Source of the DNA: Rhodobacteraceae bacterium EL53
Lineage (GTDB): Bacteria > Pseudomonadota > Alphaproteobacteria > Rhodobacterales > Rhodobacteraceae
Length of the DNA: 64,000 nt
Direction of reading: 5' to 3'
Assembly (NCBI GenBank): GCA_900313015.1
Contig: OMPR01000013.1
Span: 90,544 to 154,543, forward strand
Program-made: the position numbers and the translations under genes
In this document: one piece after another, positions 18,065 through 27,166 of the stretch
How positions within the stretch are numbered: the first letter of the stretch is position 1
Layout of the letters: the number at the start of each line of letters is the position of its first letter
Notes under the pieces: model-generated
The model's input: only the letters and a program-made list of their open reading frames with translations
Databases searched by the model: none
Told to the model about the DNA's origin: nothing

Positions 18065-18415
18065 ATGAGTACCTATATCTCGCAAGATATTCGTGATGCC
18101 TTGGATGCAGCGCGGCTGACCAATATGAAAAAGATCAGCCGTTTGCGGGTGGTGACCCCGGATGGGGAATATCCTGTGCTTCGCAGTTGGCGCGGCGGTT
18201 TCTCTGTTGAAACGGAACAGACACCGCGTTTGCGGGGATTGGTCGACATCTATGATGGGTTAGAGCACTTGTATCAGTGTCTGGTGGTTGTTTCCGAAGA
18301 AGATGGAGGCGAAACCAGCTATGAATTCAAGCGCAGCACACTTGCCACCGCCGAAGCGCCTGCGGATTTTTATCGCGATCCAATGGCGCCTGTGGCGTTG
18401 ATTGGCGAAGGCTAG
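18065..18415 (+). CDS. conserved hypothetical protein
   Basis: The 116-residue soluble protein without signal or membrane segment is preceded by GGAG close to the ATG (GGAGAATAAAAG). It is rich in beta-type segments (SRLRVVTPDGEYPVLRSWRGGFSVE, then YQCLVVVSEEDGGETSYEFKR) followed by an alanine/proline tail. I do not recognise a domain. Its TAG overlaps the stop of the convergent L,D-transpeptidase pseudogene by four bases (CTAG). Confidence 0.6.
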   Translation: MSTYISQDIRDALDAARLTNMKKISRLRVVTPDGEYPVLRSWRGGFSVETEQTPRLRGLVDIYDGLEHLYQCLVVVSEEDGGETSYEFKRSTLATAEAPADFYRDPMAPVALIGEG

Positions 18416-18942
18416 GGGAGAATCTCGACCGCCGTTCCGATGGGCGTAATTTGCCAGAGTGTTTTCATTTCTTGATTGCTGATGGCGATGCAACCGGCGG
18501 TCCAATCCCCCGGCAAGGTCAGGCCAACCACACCGTTGGGCTGACCATGGATGAAAATGTCGCCACCCGGGTCGATGCCAGCCGCTTTGGCGTGGGCAAT
18601 GTCGTGGGGTAAGGGGTAGTCCAGCCCCAAGGACAGATGGAATGCACTGTTGGGGTTGCGACGGTTTATAGTGAACATCCCTTAGGGTGTTTTTCCATCA
18701 CCTTCTTGCGATTTGTCACCTTTTGGAGCGAACCCCAACGCAATCTGTAGGGACATGACCGGTTTACCTTTGCGGCTTGCGGTCAGGCGGCGTGCGGATT
18801 TTTCGATCAGGATGTGATCGATCTGCTGGCTGACATCAACCGGGAGTGGGGGTGCAGGGCGTGGGCCAAAACGGTCCCACAAAGCAAATGTGGCACCAAT
18901 CCCGAGGATCAGTGCCACACCCAAGAAAAATAACCGGAGCAT
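18412..18942 (-). pseudogene. L,D-transpeptidase (YkuD domain) interrupted by an in-frame TAA
   Basis: Read from ATG 18942, the frame encodes a membrane anchor (LRLFFLGVALILGIGATFALW) and the first half of a YkuD domain up to GDGKTP, then meets TAA (18682-18684, reverse strand). The same frame continues directly with GMFTINRRNPNSAFHLSLG, and on to the catalytic IHGQPNG and WTAGCIAIS. YkuD proteins have a Glu between GKTP and G here, so a single GAA to TAA change explains the break. No frameshift is needed. The intact gene would encode about 176 residues. Internal restart at ATG 18678 would give only the second half-domain. A sequencing error cannot be excluded. Confidence 0.82.
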
Positions 18943-18946
18943 CGGG

Positions 18947-20119
18947 TTATTGCAGGTCGCCAAAGGCTGCAGTCAAACGTTCACAAGCCTCCTCGATTCG
19001 AGCGCGTTGCGTGCCAAGGTTAAACCGCAGGAAGTTTTCGCCCCCGGTGCCAAAGGTGGTACCGTGGTTGGCCGCAACTTGTGCGGTTTGTTCTACGCGA
19101 TCTGTAAACTCAGCGCGCTCCATCCCGGTGTCAGTGAAATCGACCCACGCAAGATATGTGGATTCGAGTTTCATGGACGAAAGGCCGGGAATTTTGGCGA
19201 TCGCGGCATCAAAAACCTGACGGTTCGCATCCAAATAGGCCAATTGCGCATCGACCCATTCTGCGCCTTCGGGGGAATAGGCCGCTGCAGTTGCCGCTTG
19301 GCCAACGGAGTTGGGGGCGACGCTCAGTGCAGCCATGCGCGCGGCAAAGCGGGCGCGCAGCTTGGGGTCTGGGATGATCACCTGGCCAGTGTGCAAACCC
19401 GCAATGTTAAAGGTCTTGGACGGCGCGGTGAGCATCAGCAGCCGGTCGATGATCGAGGGATCAACATTTGGCATCGGAAAATGTGTGTTGCCGGGGTACA
19501 CGAGATCGTGGTGGATCTCATCAGACAACAGAATCAGATCGTGTCGTTTGGCGAAATCAGCGACGCCTTGCAGCTCTTCCCGGGTCCAAACGCGGCCACC
19601 TGGGTTATGAGGCGAGCACAGGATGACCATCTTTTCAGATCCAGTCATAATCGCATCATAGGCGTCTAAGTCCATTTCATAGCGCCCATCGGTATTGGTC
19701 AGCTGGCATTCAACAACTTCACGACCAGAGGCGCGAATAACCTTTGCAAAGGCGTGATAGACAGGTGTGAACAGAACGACGCCGTCGCCGGGTTGCGTAA
19801 AGGTGTCTAGGCACAGGCCCACCCCATTCACCAGACCGGTCGTGGTGAAAATCGCATCCCGTTTGATGGTCCAATTATGACGTGTCTGCATCCACCATTG
19901 GATCGCGCCTTTGTAGGTTGCATCCAGATTGGTGTAGCCGAACACGCCGTGGTCGGTCATTTCGCGCAGTTTATTCAGAACCGGCGCGGGGGCCTGAAAA
20001 TCAGTATCAGCAACCCACATGGACAGGCCGGTATCGGCTGGGACGCCATAGAGGGGTTCCATCATGTCCCATTTGGTGCTGTTGGTGCCGCGGCGGTCGA
20101 TAGGGTCGTCAAAATTCAT
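18947..20119 (-). CDS. patB: PLP-dependent C-S lyase/aminotransferase, MalY/PatB family
   Basis: The protein is 390 residues from ATG 20119 (MNFDDPIDRRGTNSTKWD), which has a GGAG site. Family signs are the N-terminal LSMWVADTDFQ, the LCSPHNPGGRVW segment, LSDEIHHDLV and the PLP lysine in TAPSKTFNIAGLH. MalY/PatB enzymes cleave cystathionine or cysteine conjugates to pyruvate and ammonia. The longer open frame to 20434 is only antisense of the deformylase gene. The following transpeptidase pseudogene starts five bases after its stop. Confidence 0.9.
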   Translation of the reverse strand: MNFDDPIDRRGTNSTKWDMMEPLYGVPADTGLSMWVADTDFQAPAPVLNKLREMTDHGVFGYTNLDATYKGAIQWWMQTRHNWTIKRDAIFTTTGLVNGVGLCLDTFTQPGDGVVLFTPVYHAFAKVIRASGREVVECQLTNTDGRYEMDLDAYDAIMTGSEKMVILCSPHNPGGRVWTREELQGVADFAKRHDLILLSDEIHHDLVYPGNTHFPMPNVDPSIIDRLLMLTAPSKTFNIAGLHTGQVIIPDPKLRARFAARMAALSVAPNSVGQAATAAAYSPEGAEWVDAQLAYLDANRQVFDAAIAKIPGLSSMKLESTYLAWVDFTDTGMERAEFTDRVEQTAQVAANHGTTFGTGGENFLRFNLGTQRARIEEACERLTAAFGDLQ

Positions 20120-20228
20120 TGGGTTCTCCGTCAGATCTGACCATTGGATCGCGGGGCAGGCTACTGTGAATTGCGCCATGTGCAAGGGGGGCGTTGCGAT
20201 GTGGCGGGCAATGACATAAATCACCCAT

Positions 20229-20747
20229 ATGAAACGTACTATTCTGATCCATCCCGATCCCCGCCTGAAAAAGGTTTGTGCTGTTGTGCTTGACGTCTCG
20301 GACGCGATGCGCGCTTTGGCTGATGACATGCTGGAAACGATGTATGATGCGCCGGGCGTTGGTCTGGCCGCGCCGCAAATTGGCGTGATGGAGCGTCTGG
20401 TCGTGCTGGATTGCGTGAAGGAAGATGGAGACAAGCCTCGCCCCCTGGTGATGTTTAACCCCGAGATTATTTCCTCTTCGGATGAAACGAATGTTTACGA
20501 AGAGGGGTGTCTGTCCATTCCCGAGCAATACGCCGAGGTGACTCGTCCGAAAGAAGTTGAAGTCGCTTGGATGGATCGAGATGGAAATGCACAGCGCGAG
20601 GTGTTTGATGGCCTGTGGGCCACGTGCGCGCAGCATGAAATCGACCACTTGGATGGCAAGTTGTTCATTGATTATCTGAAACCACTGAAACGGCAGATGA
20701 TCACGCGCAAGATGCAAAAGCTTAAGCGCGAGATGGCGCGCGGCTGA
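20229..20747 (+). CDS. def: peptide deformylase
   Basis: The 172-residue metalloenzyme removes N-terminal formyl groups from new proteins. All three motifs are intact: GVGLAAPQ (43-50), EGCLS with metal ligand Cys94, and QHEIDH with His136, catalytic Glu137 and His140. It is first of three tandem deformylase-family genes followed by fmt, the enzyme that adds the formyl group to initiator tRNA. This is the copy most likely to be the housekeeping enzyme. Confidence 0.96.
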   Translation: MKRTILIHPDPRLKKVCAVVLDVSDAMRALADDMLETMYDAPGVGLAAPQIGVMERLVVLDCVKEDGDKPRPLVMFNPEIISSSDETNVYEEGCLSIPEQYAEVTRPKEVEVAWMDRDGNAQREVFDGLWATCAQHEIDHLDGKLFIDYLKPLKRQMITRKMQKLKREMARG

Positions 20748-21242
20748 ATGGCGGTTCGACCGATCCTAAAGTGGCCTGATCCGCGGCTGAGTACACGCTG
20801 TGAGACGGTGACAGGCGATGTGGATGCGTTGGTCGCCGATATGTTTGATACCATGTACGCCACGCAAGGGCGTGGATTGGCAGCCCCGCAGATCGGGGTG
20901 ATGCAGCGTTTGTTTGTTATGGATTGTGGTTGGAAAGAGGGCGCACCGTCCCCCATGGCGATGATTAACCCCGTGATTATGGCGGCTGAGCGTATCTATG
21001 AGGCTGGCGACGAAGGCTGTCTTTCGATCCCCGGTGTTCTGGTGTCGGTGACGCGCCCCAAAGCGGTGACCGTGCAATGGACAGCGCCCGAGGGCGACAT
21101 TCATATGGCGGATTTTGATGGGTTCGAAGCCCGCTGTATCCAGCATGAATTTGACCACCTGAACGGGGTGGTGACCTTTGATCGTCTTGACGTCGGTGCC
21201 CGCCGCATCGCCGAGGCGCAGTATCAGGAGTATACGAAATGA
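20748..21242 (+). CDS. peptide deformylase, second paralogue
   Basis: The 164-residue paralogue starts directly at the base after the first def stop. Motif I reads GRGLAAPQ (41-48, Arg for Val), motif II EGCLS keeps ligand Cys91, and motif III QHEFDH keeps His133, Glu134 and His137. It is therefore expected to bind metal and be active. It lacks the basic C-terminal tail (KRQMITRKMQKLKRE) of the first copy, which in others contacts the ribosome. Substrate may differ. Confidence 0.93.
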   Translation: MAVRPILKWPDPRLSTRCETVTGDVDALVADMFDTMYATQGRGLAAPQIGVMQRLFVMDCGWKEGAPSPMAMINPVIMAAERIYEAGDEGCLSIPGVLVSVTRPKAVTVQWTAPEGDIHMADFDGFEARCIQHEFDHLNGVVTFDRLDVGARRIAEAQYQEYTK

Positions 21243-21736
21243 CTGTTCGTAAGTGCGTGCCGTGGCCGGATAATCGCCTGCGCTCCAAAGCAGAGCCGGT
21301 AGCGGAAATTACCGAGGACATCCGGGCGATTTGGGACGATATGATCGACACGATGGAGGCAATGCCAGGTGTTGGTTTGGCTGCCAATCAGATCGGCGTG
21401 ATGCTGCGTTTAGCGGTTGTTGATGGCTCATCCGAGCGTGGCAAAGCGGTGCGGTTGGCTAACCCTGAGGTTCTGCATGCCTCGGTTGAATTGCGCGAAC
21501 ATGACGAGGCCAGCCCAAACCTGCCGGGTGTTTCGGCAAAGATCAAACGCCCGCGCGCGGTGACGGTTCGGTTCATGAATGAGGACGGGCAGATAGACCG
21601 ACGTGATTTTGTCGGTATCGAAGCAACGAGCGTGCAACACCAGATCGACCATCTGAATGGACGACTCTATTTTGATCAGCTGAGCAAAGTGAAGCGCGAT
21701 ATGTTGCTGCGCAAAGCCAAAAAGCTGAACGGGTAA
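21239..21736 (+). CDS. peptide deformylase-like protein, catalytically degenerate
   Basis: The 165-residue third paralogue overlaps the second by four bases (ATGA). Fold and motif I are recognisable (GVGLAANQ, 44-51), but motif II is EASPNLPG, with Ser92 where the metal-ligand Cys should be, and motif III is QHQIDH, with Gln135 replacing the catalytic Glu. It keeps the basic C-terminal tail ([17 protein letters not shown]). Loss of both a ligand and the general base predicts no deformylase activity; a binding or regulatory role is inference. Confidence 0.9.
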   Translation: MTVRKCVPWPDNRLRSKAEPVAEITEDIRAIWDDMIDTMEAMPGVGLAANQIGVMLRLAVVDGSSERGKAVRLANPEVLHASVELREHDEASPNLPGVSAKIKRPRAVTVRFMNEDGQIDRRDFVGIEATSVQHQIDHLNGRLYFDQLSKVKRDMLLRKAKKLNG

Positions 21737-21747
21737 GGAATAGGCCA

Positions 21748-22656
21748 ATGCGTGTTGTGTTTATGGGAACCCCTGACTTTTCCGTGTCTGTTTTGGATGC
21801 GTTGATAGAGGCAGGGCATGATGTTGCAGCCGTGTATTGCCAACCTCCGCGCCCGGCTGGTCGGGGGAGAAAGGATCGTCCAACGCCGGTCCATGCCCGG
21901 GCCGAGGCGCTGGGCTTGGATGTGCGCCATCCGATTTCTTTGAAAACAGCCGAAGCCCAGCAGGAGTTCGCGGATCTGAATGCGGATGTAGCGGTTGTTG
22001 TGGCCTATGGGCTGTTGCTACCACAAGCGGTTCTTGGCGCGCCCAAGCTGGGGTGCCTGAACATTCACGCCAGCCTGTTGCCGCGCTGGCGCGGCGCGGC
22101 CCCGATCCATCGTGCTATCATGGCGGGGGATGCGGAAACGGGTATTTGTATCATGCAGATGGAGGCCGGATTGGATACCGGCCCTGTGCTGATGCGGTCA
22201 ACTCTTGCGATTAAGGACGAAGAAACCACTGCCGGGTTGCATGACCGGTTGTCAGAAAACGGCGCGGCATTGATTGTAGAGACTTTGGCGGCGTTGCCGC
22301 AACTGACCCCTGAGGTGCAGCCCGACGAAGGCGTGACCTATGCTCATAAGATCGACAAGGCCGAAGCGCGTGTGGATTGGACACAGTCCGCAACTGACGT
22401 TGATCGCCAGATCAGAGGGTTATCCCCGTTTCCCGGAGCATGGACGGAAATTGAGGGACAGCGCATAAAGCTACTGGCCTCGCGGCTTGCGGCCGGTCAA
22501 GGTGAGCCGGGTGAGGTGTTAGACGATGCCTTGGTCGTGGCGTGTGGCACGGGGGCTGTCGAGTTGTTGCGCTTGCAACGTGCTGGCAAAGGCGCGCAGT
22601 ATAAAGAGGTCTTTCAGAGGGGACGCCCGGTGCCCAAAGGGACGCACCTCGCGTAA
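21748..22656 (+). CDS. fmt: methionyl-tRNA formyltransferase
   Basis: The 302-residue enzyme formylates Met-tRNA(fMet) using 10-formyl-THF. The N-terminal formyltransferase domain (about 1-205) has the catalytic Asn and His in [18 protein letters not shown] and the Asp in GLDTGPVL. The C-terminal domain (about 205-300) binds tRNA. The start ATG has AAGGA upstream. It follows the three deformylase genes in one operon. Confidence 0.96.
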   Translation: MRVVFMGTPDFSVSVLDALIEAGHDVAAVYCQPPRPAGRGRKDRPTPVHARAEALGLDVRHPISLKTAEAQQEFADLNADVAVVVAYGLLLPQAVLGAPKLGCLNIHASLLPRWRGAAPIHRAIMAGDAETGICIMQMEAGLDTGPVLMRSTLAIKDEETTAGLHDRLSENGAALIVETLAALPQLTPEVQPDEGVTYAHKIDKAEARVDWTQSATDVDRQIRGLSPFPGAWTEIEGQRIKLLASRLAAGQGEPGEVLDDALVVACGTGAVELLRLQRAGKGAQYKEVFQRGRPVPKGTHLA

Positions 22657-22666
22657 GGAGACCGCT

Positions 22667-22903
22667 ATGTTCATGATCCTGATGGGAACTGTCGTGATCG
22701 CTGGGATCATTGGCTATCTGTCGGAAAAGTCTGGGTTCACGCACAATGGATATTTGCAGTCGATTATTATCTGCGTAGGCGGGGCGTTCCTGTTCTATTT
22801 TGTGCGTGTCATGTTTGGCATCGGGTTTAGTTCGCCGGGAATGAATGCCATCGTTTCATCGATCGGAGCATTGGTCATCGTACCGTTTCACTGGCGGCGG
22901 TGA
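22667..22903 (+). CDS. small membrane protein, GlsB/YeaQ/YmgE-like
   Basis: The 78-residue protein has three hydrophobic segments (about 2-19, 29-50, 58-74). The layout and glycine pattern (ILMGTVVIAGIIGYLSEKSG; later IVSSIGALVIVP) resemble transglycosylase-associated stress membrane proteins. The ATG at 22667 has AAGGAG eight bases upstream and lies ten bases after fmt, so it is likely co-transcribed. Its stop abuts the convergent TRIC gene. Confidence 0.65.
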   Translation: MFMILMGTVVIAGIIGYLSEKSGFTHNGYLQSIIICVGGAFLFYFVRVMFGIGFSSPGMNAIVSSIGALVIVPFHWRR

Positions 22904-23527
22904 TCACTGGCGGGGTGGACGGCTTTTGTAGACTGGCAATTGCCAGCCAAACCAAAGAGACCCGGCCCGCAAGCACCAACAGGCCAAAGCGCCAAGCGCA
23001 AGCGCGGGAAGTTGCGGCAAGCCTTGCGAGACGGCCAGAACTGTCACTGCGGCCCCAGCGAGTGCACAGGACACGTAGAGTTCACCTTGCTTCAAGACCA
23101 ACGGCACCTCGTTACAGACGACATCTCGCATCAACCCGCCAAGGCACCCTGTACTCATTCCCATCAGGACAACGATAACAGGAGGCTGGCCCAAGGTCAG
23201 AGCCACGCCAGTCCCTGCTGCAACGGCAATCGCCAAAGCAAAACTGTCGAGCCAGACCAAAAGATTGTAGCGGCTTTCGACCCGATGGGCGGTAAAGAAC
23301 ACAAACACCGCCGCAGCAGTCGCAATCAGGATATAGTCTGGCTGGCCCACCCAAAAGATTGGATGGCGATCTAAAAGAAGGTCGCGAACAGTGCCGCCGC
23401 CAACCGCAGTCAGACAGGCCACAAAGGCAAACCCAACCAGATCCAATTGGGCGCGGCTGGCTACAAGTGCTCCGGTCAGGGCAAAGACCAGAACCGATGT
23501 GTAATCCAGCAGCGCCAGAAAGCTCAT
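22904..23527 (-). CDS. TRIC/YicG-family cation channel protein (UPF0126)
   Basis: The 207-residue protein has seven predicted membrane helices in two repeats, each with the glycine-rich hallmark ([15 protein letters not shown] and [16 protein letters not shown]). The family was long named a glycine transporter domain and is now related to trimeric intracellular cation channels. Its start overlaps the rnhA stop by four bases, placing it at the end of a methyltransferase-rnhA-TRIC operon. Confidence 0.88.
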   Translation of the reverse strand: MSFLALLDYTSVLVFALTGALVASRAQLDLVGFAFVACLTAVGGGTVRDLLLDRHPIFWVGQPDYILIATAAAVFVFFTAHRVESRYNLLVWLDSFALAIAVAAGTGVALTLGQPPVIVVLMGMSTGCLGGLMRDVVCNEVPLVLKQGELYVSCALAGAAVTVLAVSQGLPQLPALALGALACWCLRAGSLWFGWQLPVYKSRPPRQ

Positions 23528-23991
23528 GCTTTGGTTTTCTTAGGCTTGAAGGGGGCCATGCCAGCGCGCGCCAATTCATCGGCACGTTCGTTTTCGGGAT
23601 GTCCGGCGTGGCCTTTGACCCATTCCCATGTCACCGCATGACGCTGCTGGGCCTCGTCAATGCGTTGCCAGAGATCGACGTTTTTGACTGGTTTCTTGGC
23701 GGCAGTTTTCCAACCGTTCTTTTTCCAGCCAAAAATCCAACCGGAAATCCCGTTCTTAACATACGCGCTGTCGGTCACGATTGTGATGGTTGATGGGCGC
23801 TCCAACGCCTCTAACGCATTGATCGCGGCCAGCAGTTCCATCCGGTTGTTTGTGGTGTCGGATTCGCCACCCTTAAGCTCGCGCTCTTTGACAACGGTTT
23901 CGCCATCTTTGGCTTGCAACAATGCACCCCAGCCGCCGGGGCCGGGATTGCCCGAGCAGGCGCCGTCTGTGTAGGCAATCAAGTTAGGCAT
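23524..23991 (-). CDS. rnhA: ribonuclease HI
   Basis: The 155-residue type I RNase H degrades RNA in RNA:DNA hybrids. Catalytic residues are seen in [16 protein letters not shown] (Asp9), NNRMELLA (Glu), VTDSAYV (Asp) and ENERADELA (Asp). The basic handle region [12 protein letters not shown] is present. It overlaps the upstream methyltransferase by eight bases and the downstream TRIC gene by four. Confidence 0.96.
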   Translation of the reverse strand: MPNLIAYTDGACSGNPGPGGWGALLQAKDGETVVKERELKGGESDTTNNRMELLAAINALEALERPSTITIVTDSAYVKNGISGWIFGWKKNGWKTAAKKPVKNVDLWQRIDEAQQRHAVTWEWVKGHAGHPENERADELARAGMAPFKPKKTKA

Positions 23992-24577
23992 GTGCGATCA
24001 CCGCAATCCAGTCAGAGGTGCTGCCGTCTAGTCCAACACCGGCACCATGCGTGCGGGCGGTGATTGTGAACCCTGTGTGTGTCATGTGGTCCTCAAGCTC
24101 CTCTTGGGAATAGTAGGTATAAAACCGGCCCAGCCTATCTGGCCCTTCGCCAGTGCCGAGTTTCATGCCGATATAGAAGGTACCACCGGGTTTCAACGCC
24201 TTGTGTAGTGCGCTGAGATAAGTTGGAAAATCTGCGCGGGGAGCATGGAGCAGGCTGAAGCTGGCCCAGATTCCATCATAGATCCCCTCGCCAGAAATAT
24301 CATCAAACAGTGCTTGCCGCGCGCTGACGCCGGGGTGTTTATTGGCCAAGGCAACCATCTCGTTGGATGCATCGGTGGCTTCGGCGATAAAACCTGCCTT
24401 TGCCATGGCTGCAGCAGCAGCCCCAGGTCCACAGCCAAGATCCAAGACCCGTCCGCCTTCGGGAAGGCGGGTCATGAACAGGCGCAACTGTTTTCCGGCA
24501 TCCGCGTCCGCATTGGTCATTTTTGCATATTCAGCGGCGCGTTCGTCGTAGATGCGGATGGTTTCAGAGCGGGTCAT
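23984..24577 (-). CDS. class I SAM-dependent methyltransferase
   Basis: The 197-residue Rossmann methyltransferase has SAM-binding motif [17 protein letters not shown] (about 45-60), an acidic motif II ([14 protein letters not shown]) and motif IV region [15 protein letters not shown]. The substrate is unknown; small-molecule methyltransferases often look like this. The ATG has AGGA six bases upstream. It is first of the short operon with rnhA and the TRIC gene. Confidence 0.87.
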   Translation of the reverse strand: MTRSETIRIYDERAAEYAKMTNADADAGKQLRLFMTRLPEGGRVLDLGCGPGAAAAAMAKAGFIAEATDASNEMVALANKHPGVSARQALFDDISGEGIYDGIWASFSLLHAPRADFPTYLSALHKALKPGGTFYIGMKLGTGEGPDRLGRFYTYYSQEELEDHMTHTGFTITARTHGAGVGLDGSTSDWIAVIAHA

Positions 24578-24638
24578 AATAAGTCCTCACGTCAACTGAA
24601 GTTGTCACAGAGCATTCGGGGTCGCGGTCGGCTGGATG

Positions 24639-25589
24639 TCATGCATCTGTCCGCAGAACGCGGGGCACTTTGAATTCCACGTTCTCGACAGCTGTTTCAA
24701 CGGTTTCAACGGTCACGTTATAGCGGTCTTTGAAGGCTTGAATGACTTCGTTAACCAAAAGCTCGGGGGCTGAAGCCCCGGCTGTAATGCCGACGCTTTT
24801 GATACCTTCAAGGGCGCGCCAGTCGATATTGTCAGCCCGCTGCACCAGTTGGGCATAGTTGCACCCGGCCTTTGCGCCAACTTCGACCAAACGGCGAGAG
24901 TTGGATGAGTTGGGCGCACCAACCACCAGCATAGCGTCTGCTTTGGGTGCGATGGCTTTGACGGCCTCTTGCCGGTTGGTAGTGGCGTAACAGATGTCTT
25001 CTTTGTGGGGCCCGACGATCTGCGGAAACCGGACCTGCAATGCGGCAACGATATCTTTTGTGTCATCCACGCTGAGCGTGGTTTGTGTAACATAAGCGAT
25101 ATGTTTAGGGTCCCGAACAGGGACTGTCGCAACATCTGCGACTGTCTCAACCAGCAGAACCTCTCCGTCAGGGAGCTGCCCCATTGTCCCAACAGTTTCC
25201 GGGTGACCCTTGTGGCCTATCATGATCATTTGCAGGCCCGCCTCGGAATGGCGCTGTGCTTCGACATGAACCTTGGACACCAGTGGGCAGGTGGCATCGA
25301 CATAAATCATGTTGCGGCGGTTCGCCTCGGCGGGAACCGATTTGGCGACACCGTGTGCGGAAAAGATCACCGGGCGGTCATCGGGGCAATCTTCCAGTTC
25401 TTCGACAAACACCGCGCCTTTGTCGCGCAGGCCATCCACGACGAATTTGTTGTGCACGATTTCATGGCGCACATAGACAGGCGCGCCCCATTTATCGAGC
25501 GCCATTTCGACGATTTTAATGGCACGATCCACCCCGGCGCAGAAGCCCCGAGGTGCGGCAAGAAAAAGGGTCAAAGGCTGTTTGGTCAT
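24639..25589 (-). CDS. ispH: 4-hydroxy-3-methylbut-2-enyl diphosphate reductase
   Basis: The 316-residue iron-sulfur enzyme catalyses the last step of the MEP isoprenoid pathway, making IPP and DMAPP. The three cluster cysteines are in GFCAGVDRA (Cys17), DATCPLVSK and [12 protein letters not shown]; substrate residues in SSNSRRL and GITAGASAP are present. AAGGAG precedes the ATG by nine bases. It is also known as LytB. Confidence 0.96.
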   Translation of the reverse strand: MTKQPLTLFLAAPRGFCAGVDRAIKIVEMALDKWGAPVYVRHEIVHNKFVVDGLRDKGAVFVEELEDCPDDRPVIFSAHGVAKSVPAEANRRNMIYVDATCPLVSKVHVEAQRHSEAGLQMIMIGHKGHPETVGTMGQLPDGEVLLVETVADVATVPVRDPKHIAYVTQTTLSVDDTKDIVAALQVRFPQIVGPHKEDICYATTNRQEAVKAIAPKADAMLVVGAPNSSNSRRLVEVGAKAGCNYAQLVQRADNIDWRALEGIKSVGITAGASAPELLVNEVIQAFKDRYNVTVETVETAVENVEFKVPRVLRTDA

Positions 25590-25719
25590 TTTGGCGTCTC
25601 CTTAGCTCAGAGAGGTAAGGCTTTGTGTGCCAATCGTCCAGTGGGGGGAGATGTCATGAAAGCGACATATGGGGTTGCTATGTAAGCAGTGTTTCACAGC
25701 AGATTATTTTAACGAATAG

Positions 25720-25750
25720 GCGTTTGGGCCTTTTTGTTCGGCCCAAACGC
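25720..25750. terminator. strong hairpin between ispH and the NYN gene
   Basis: GCGTTTGGGCC (25720-25730) and GGCCCAAACGC (25740-25750) form a perfect 11-bp stem with a nine-base loop. The T-run is on the plus side (ATTTTT at 25751-25756), although both neighbours read on the minus strand. It could still end the upstream NYN transcript or an antisense RNA. Confidence 0.6.
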
Positions 25751-25797
25751 ATTTTTACGATAGGGTAGCCCCGCCCAAATTAGAGCGGACGGATACC

Positions 25798-26370
25798 TTA
25801 GCGTTCAGCCACGGCCACTGGGCGTGGTTCCATGGGGATTTCGCGCGGGGGGCGCCCGATCACGTCCTTCAGCTCTTCCAATTCAATGAAATTGTCGGCT
25901 TGCCGGCGCAATTCATCAGAAATCATAGGAGGTTGGCTGCGTATGGTTGATACCACAGACACCCGAACACCTTGACGCTGAAGGCTTGCAATCAATGGCC
26001 GGAAATCCCCATCTCCGGAAAACAGAACGACGTGATCAACACGTGGAGCAAGCTCCATCGCATCAACCGTCAGTTCAATGTCCATGTTGCCCTTAACCTT
26101 ACGACGCCCCATGCTGTCGGTATATTCTTTGGCTGGCTTGGTCACCATGGTGAAGCCATTGTAGTGTAGCCAATCAACAAGAGGTCGGATCGGAGAGTAT
26201 TCGTCATTCTCTAGAAGCGCTGTGTAGTAGAACGCACGAAGCATCTTACCGCGACGCATGAATTCTTGACGCAACAACTTATAGTCGATGTCAAAACCCA
26301 AAGCTTTGGCGGCAGCGTACAGATTCGAACCGTCGATGAACAGCGCTAGCCGTTCGTCCTTGTAAAACAT
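25798..26370 (-). CDS. NYN-domain protein (LabA/DUF88 family), putative RNase
   Basis: The 190-residue PIN-like nuclease fold has acidic residues in the usual places: LFIDGSNLY, GNMDIELTVDAM and LFSGDGDFRPLI. A short C-terminal tail (about 165-190) is proline/arginine-rich. LabA-like NYN proteins are metal-dependent RNases or regulatory proteins. It has AGGAA near the ATG and is divergent from folK; the 133-bp gap is A/T-rich and contains the palindrome CTTAA-T-TTAAG (26445-26455). Confidence 0.88.
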   Translation of the reverse strand: MFYKDERLALFIDGSNLYAAAKALGFDIDYKLLRQEFMRRGKMLRAFYYTALLENDEYSPIRPLVDWLHYNGFTMVTKPAKEYTDSMGRRKVKGNMDIELTVDAMELAPRVDHVVLFSGDGDFRPLIASLQRQGVRVSVVSTIRSQPPMISDELRRQADNFIELEELKDVIGRPPREIPMEPRPVAVAER

Positions 26371-26503
26371 AATTGTTCCTTCCGGTGTGAGCCACTCGCC
26401 GTCATGTTCGTGAGTGAGTAATTTAATTTTGGCGAAATGGTGTACTTAATTTAAGCGTATTGTCATACACCGCAAGTATACATCACGAGGAAAAGAGGGC
26501 AAT

Positions 26504-27073
26504 GTGAACGAAATATTGTCAAAAGCGCATGTGGCGCTTGGCGCAAATCTGCCCCACGCCGAATTTTCTCTTGAAATGACGCTTAGTCAAGCTATCGCGA
26601 CGCTCTCCGGACCTGATGTGGTGATTCGGTCTGTCAGTCGCTTTTTTTCAACACCTTGCTTCCCGCCAGGGGCAGGGCCGGACTATGTGAATGCAGCAAT
26701 CGAACTGGCAACGTCCCTTTCCCCCACAGATTTGTTGGATCGTCTACATGCTGTCGAGCATGAGTACGGCCGCGCGCGGCTACAGAGATGGGGAATGCGA
26801 ACCCTGGATTTGGATGTGCTGAGTTATGATGACCAAGTGCTGCCGGATTTGATTGTCTACAGACATTGGGCTGACCTCCCGCCTGAGCAACAGATCGAAG
26901 TTGCGCCTGAACAAATGATTTTACCACATCCACGCCTTCAGGATCGTGCTTTTGTCTTGGTTCCGCTGGCCGATATTGCCCCCAAGTGGCGTCATCCAGT
27001 GTCCGGTCGCACGGTGGCAGACATGTTGCATGCCCTGCCTGCAGACGACATTGCGTCAGTCACCCCGTTATAG
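26504..27073 (+). CDS. folK: 2-amino-4-hydroxy-6-hydroxymethyldihydropteridine pyrophosphokinase
   Basis: The 189-residue HPPK of folate synthesis has the N-terminal VALGANL, the FFSTPCFPPGAGPDYVNAAIEL substrate strand, the metal/ATP motif RTLDLDVLSYDD and LPHPRLQDRAFVLVPL. The start is GTG 26504 with GAGG upstream. It transfers pyrophosphate from ATP to the pterin. Transcribed toward rpoZ, which has its own promoter. Confidence 0.93.
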   Translation: MNEILSKAHVALGANLPHAEFSLEMTLSQAIATLSGPDVVIRSVSRFFSTPCFPPGAGPDYVNAAIELATSLSPTDLLDRLHAVEHEYGRARLQRWGMRTLDLDVLSYDDQVLPDLIVYRHWADLPPEQQIEVAPEQMILPHPRLQDRAFVLVPLADIAPKWRHPVSGRTVADMLHALPADDIASVTPL

Positions 27074-27098
27074 AATGCGGCAGAGCGGCATTTCGGGC

Positions 27099-27127
27099 TT
27101 GTCAACGGCTCGTGACGGGCTTAAATA
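27099..27127 (+). promoter_or_regulatory. sigma-70-type promoter of rpoZ-spoT
   Basis: TTGTCA (27099-27104), a 17-bp spacer and TAAATA (27122-27127) make a good housekeeping promoter. The predicted start near 27134 leaves a leader of about 33 nt before rpoZ, with a GGAG near 27155. Confidence 0.55.
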
Positions 27128-27166
27128 CATGCCTTCTGGACAAGGTTTCACTTTGGAGAACCCCAT

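Noticed and set aside
18412..18678. Separate small gene encoding an 88-residue protein
   Set aside because: It is the same frame as the upstream segment and holds the catalytic half of one YkuD domain; better explained as part of the interrupted gene.
20120..20434. N-terminal extension of the PatB-like enzyme
   Set aside because: The extra 105 codons are antisense to the deformylase gene and have no family similarity; ATG 20119 has a good GGAG site.
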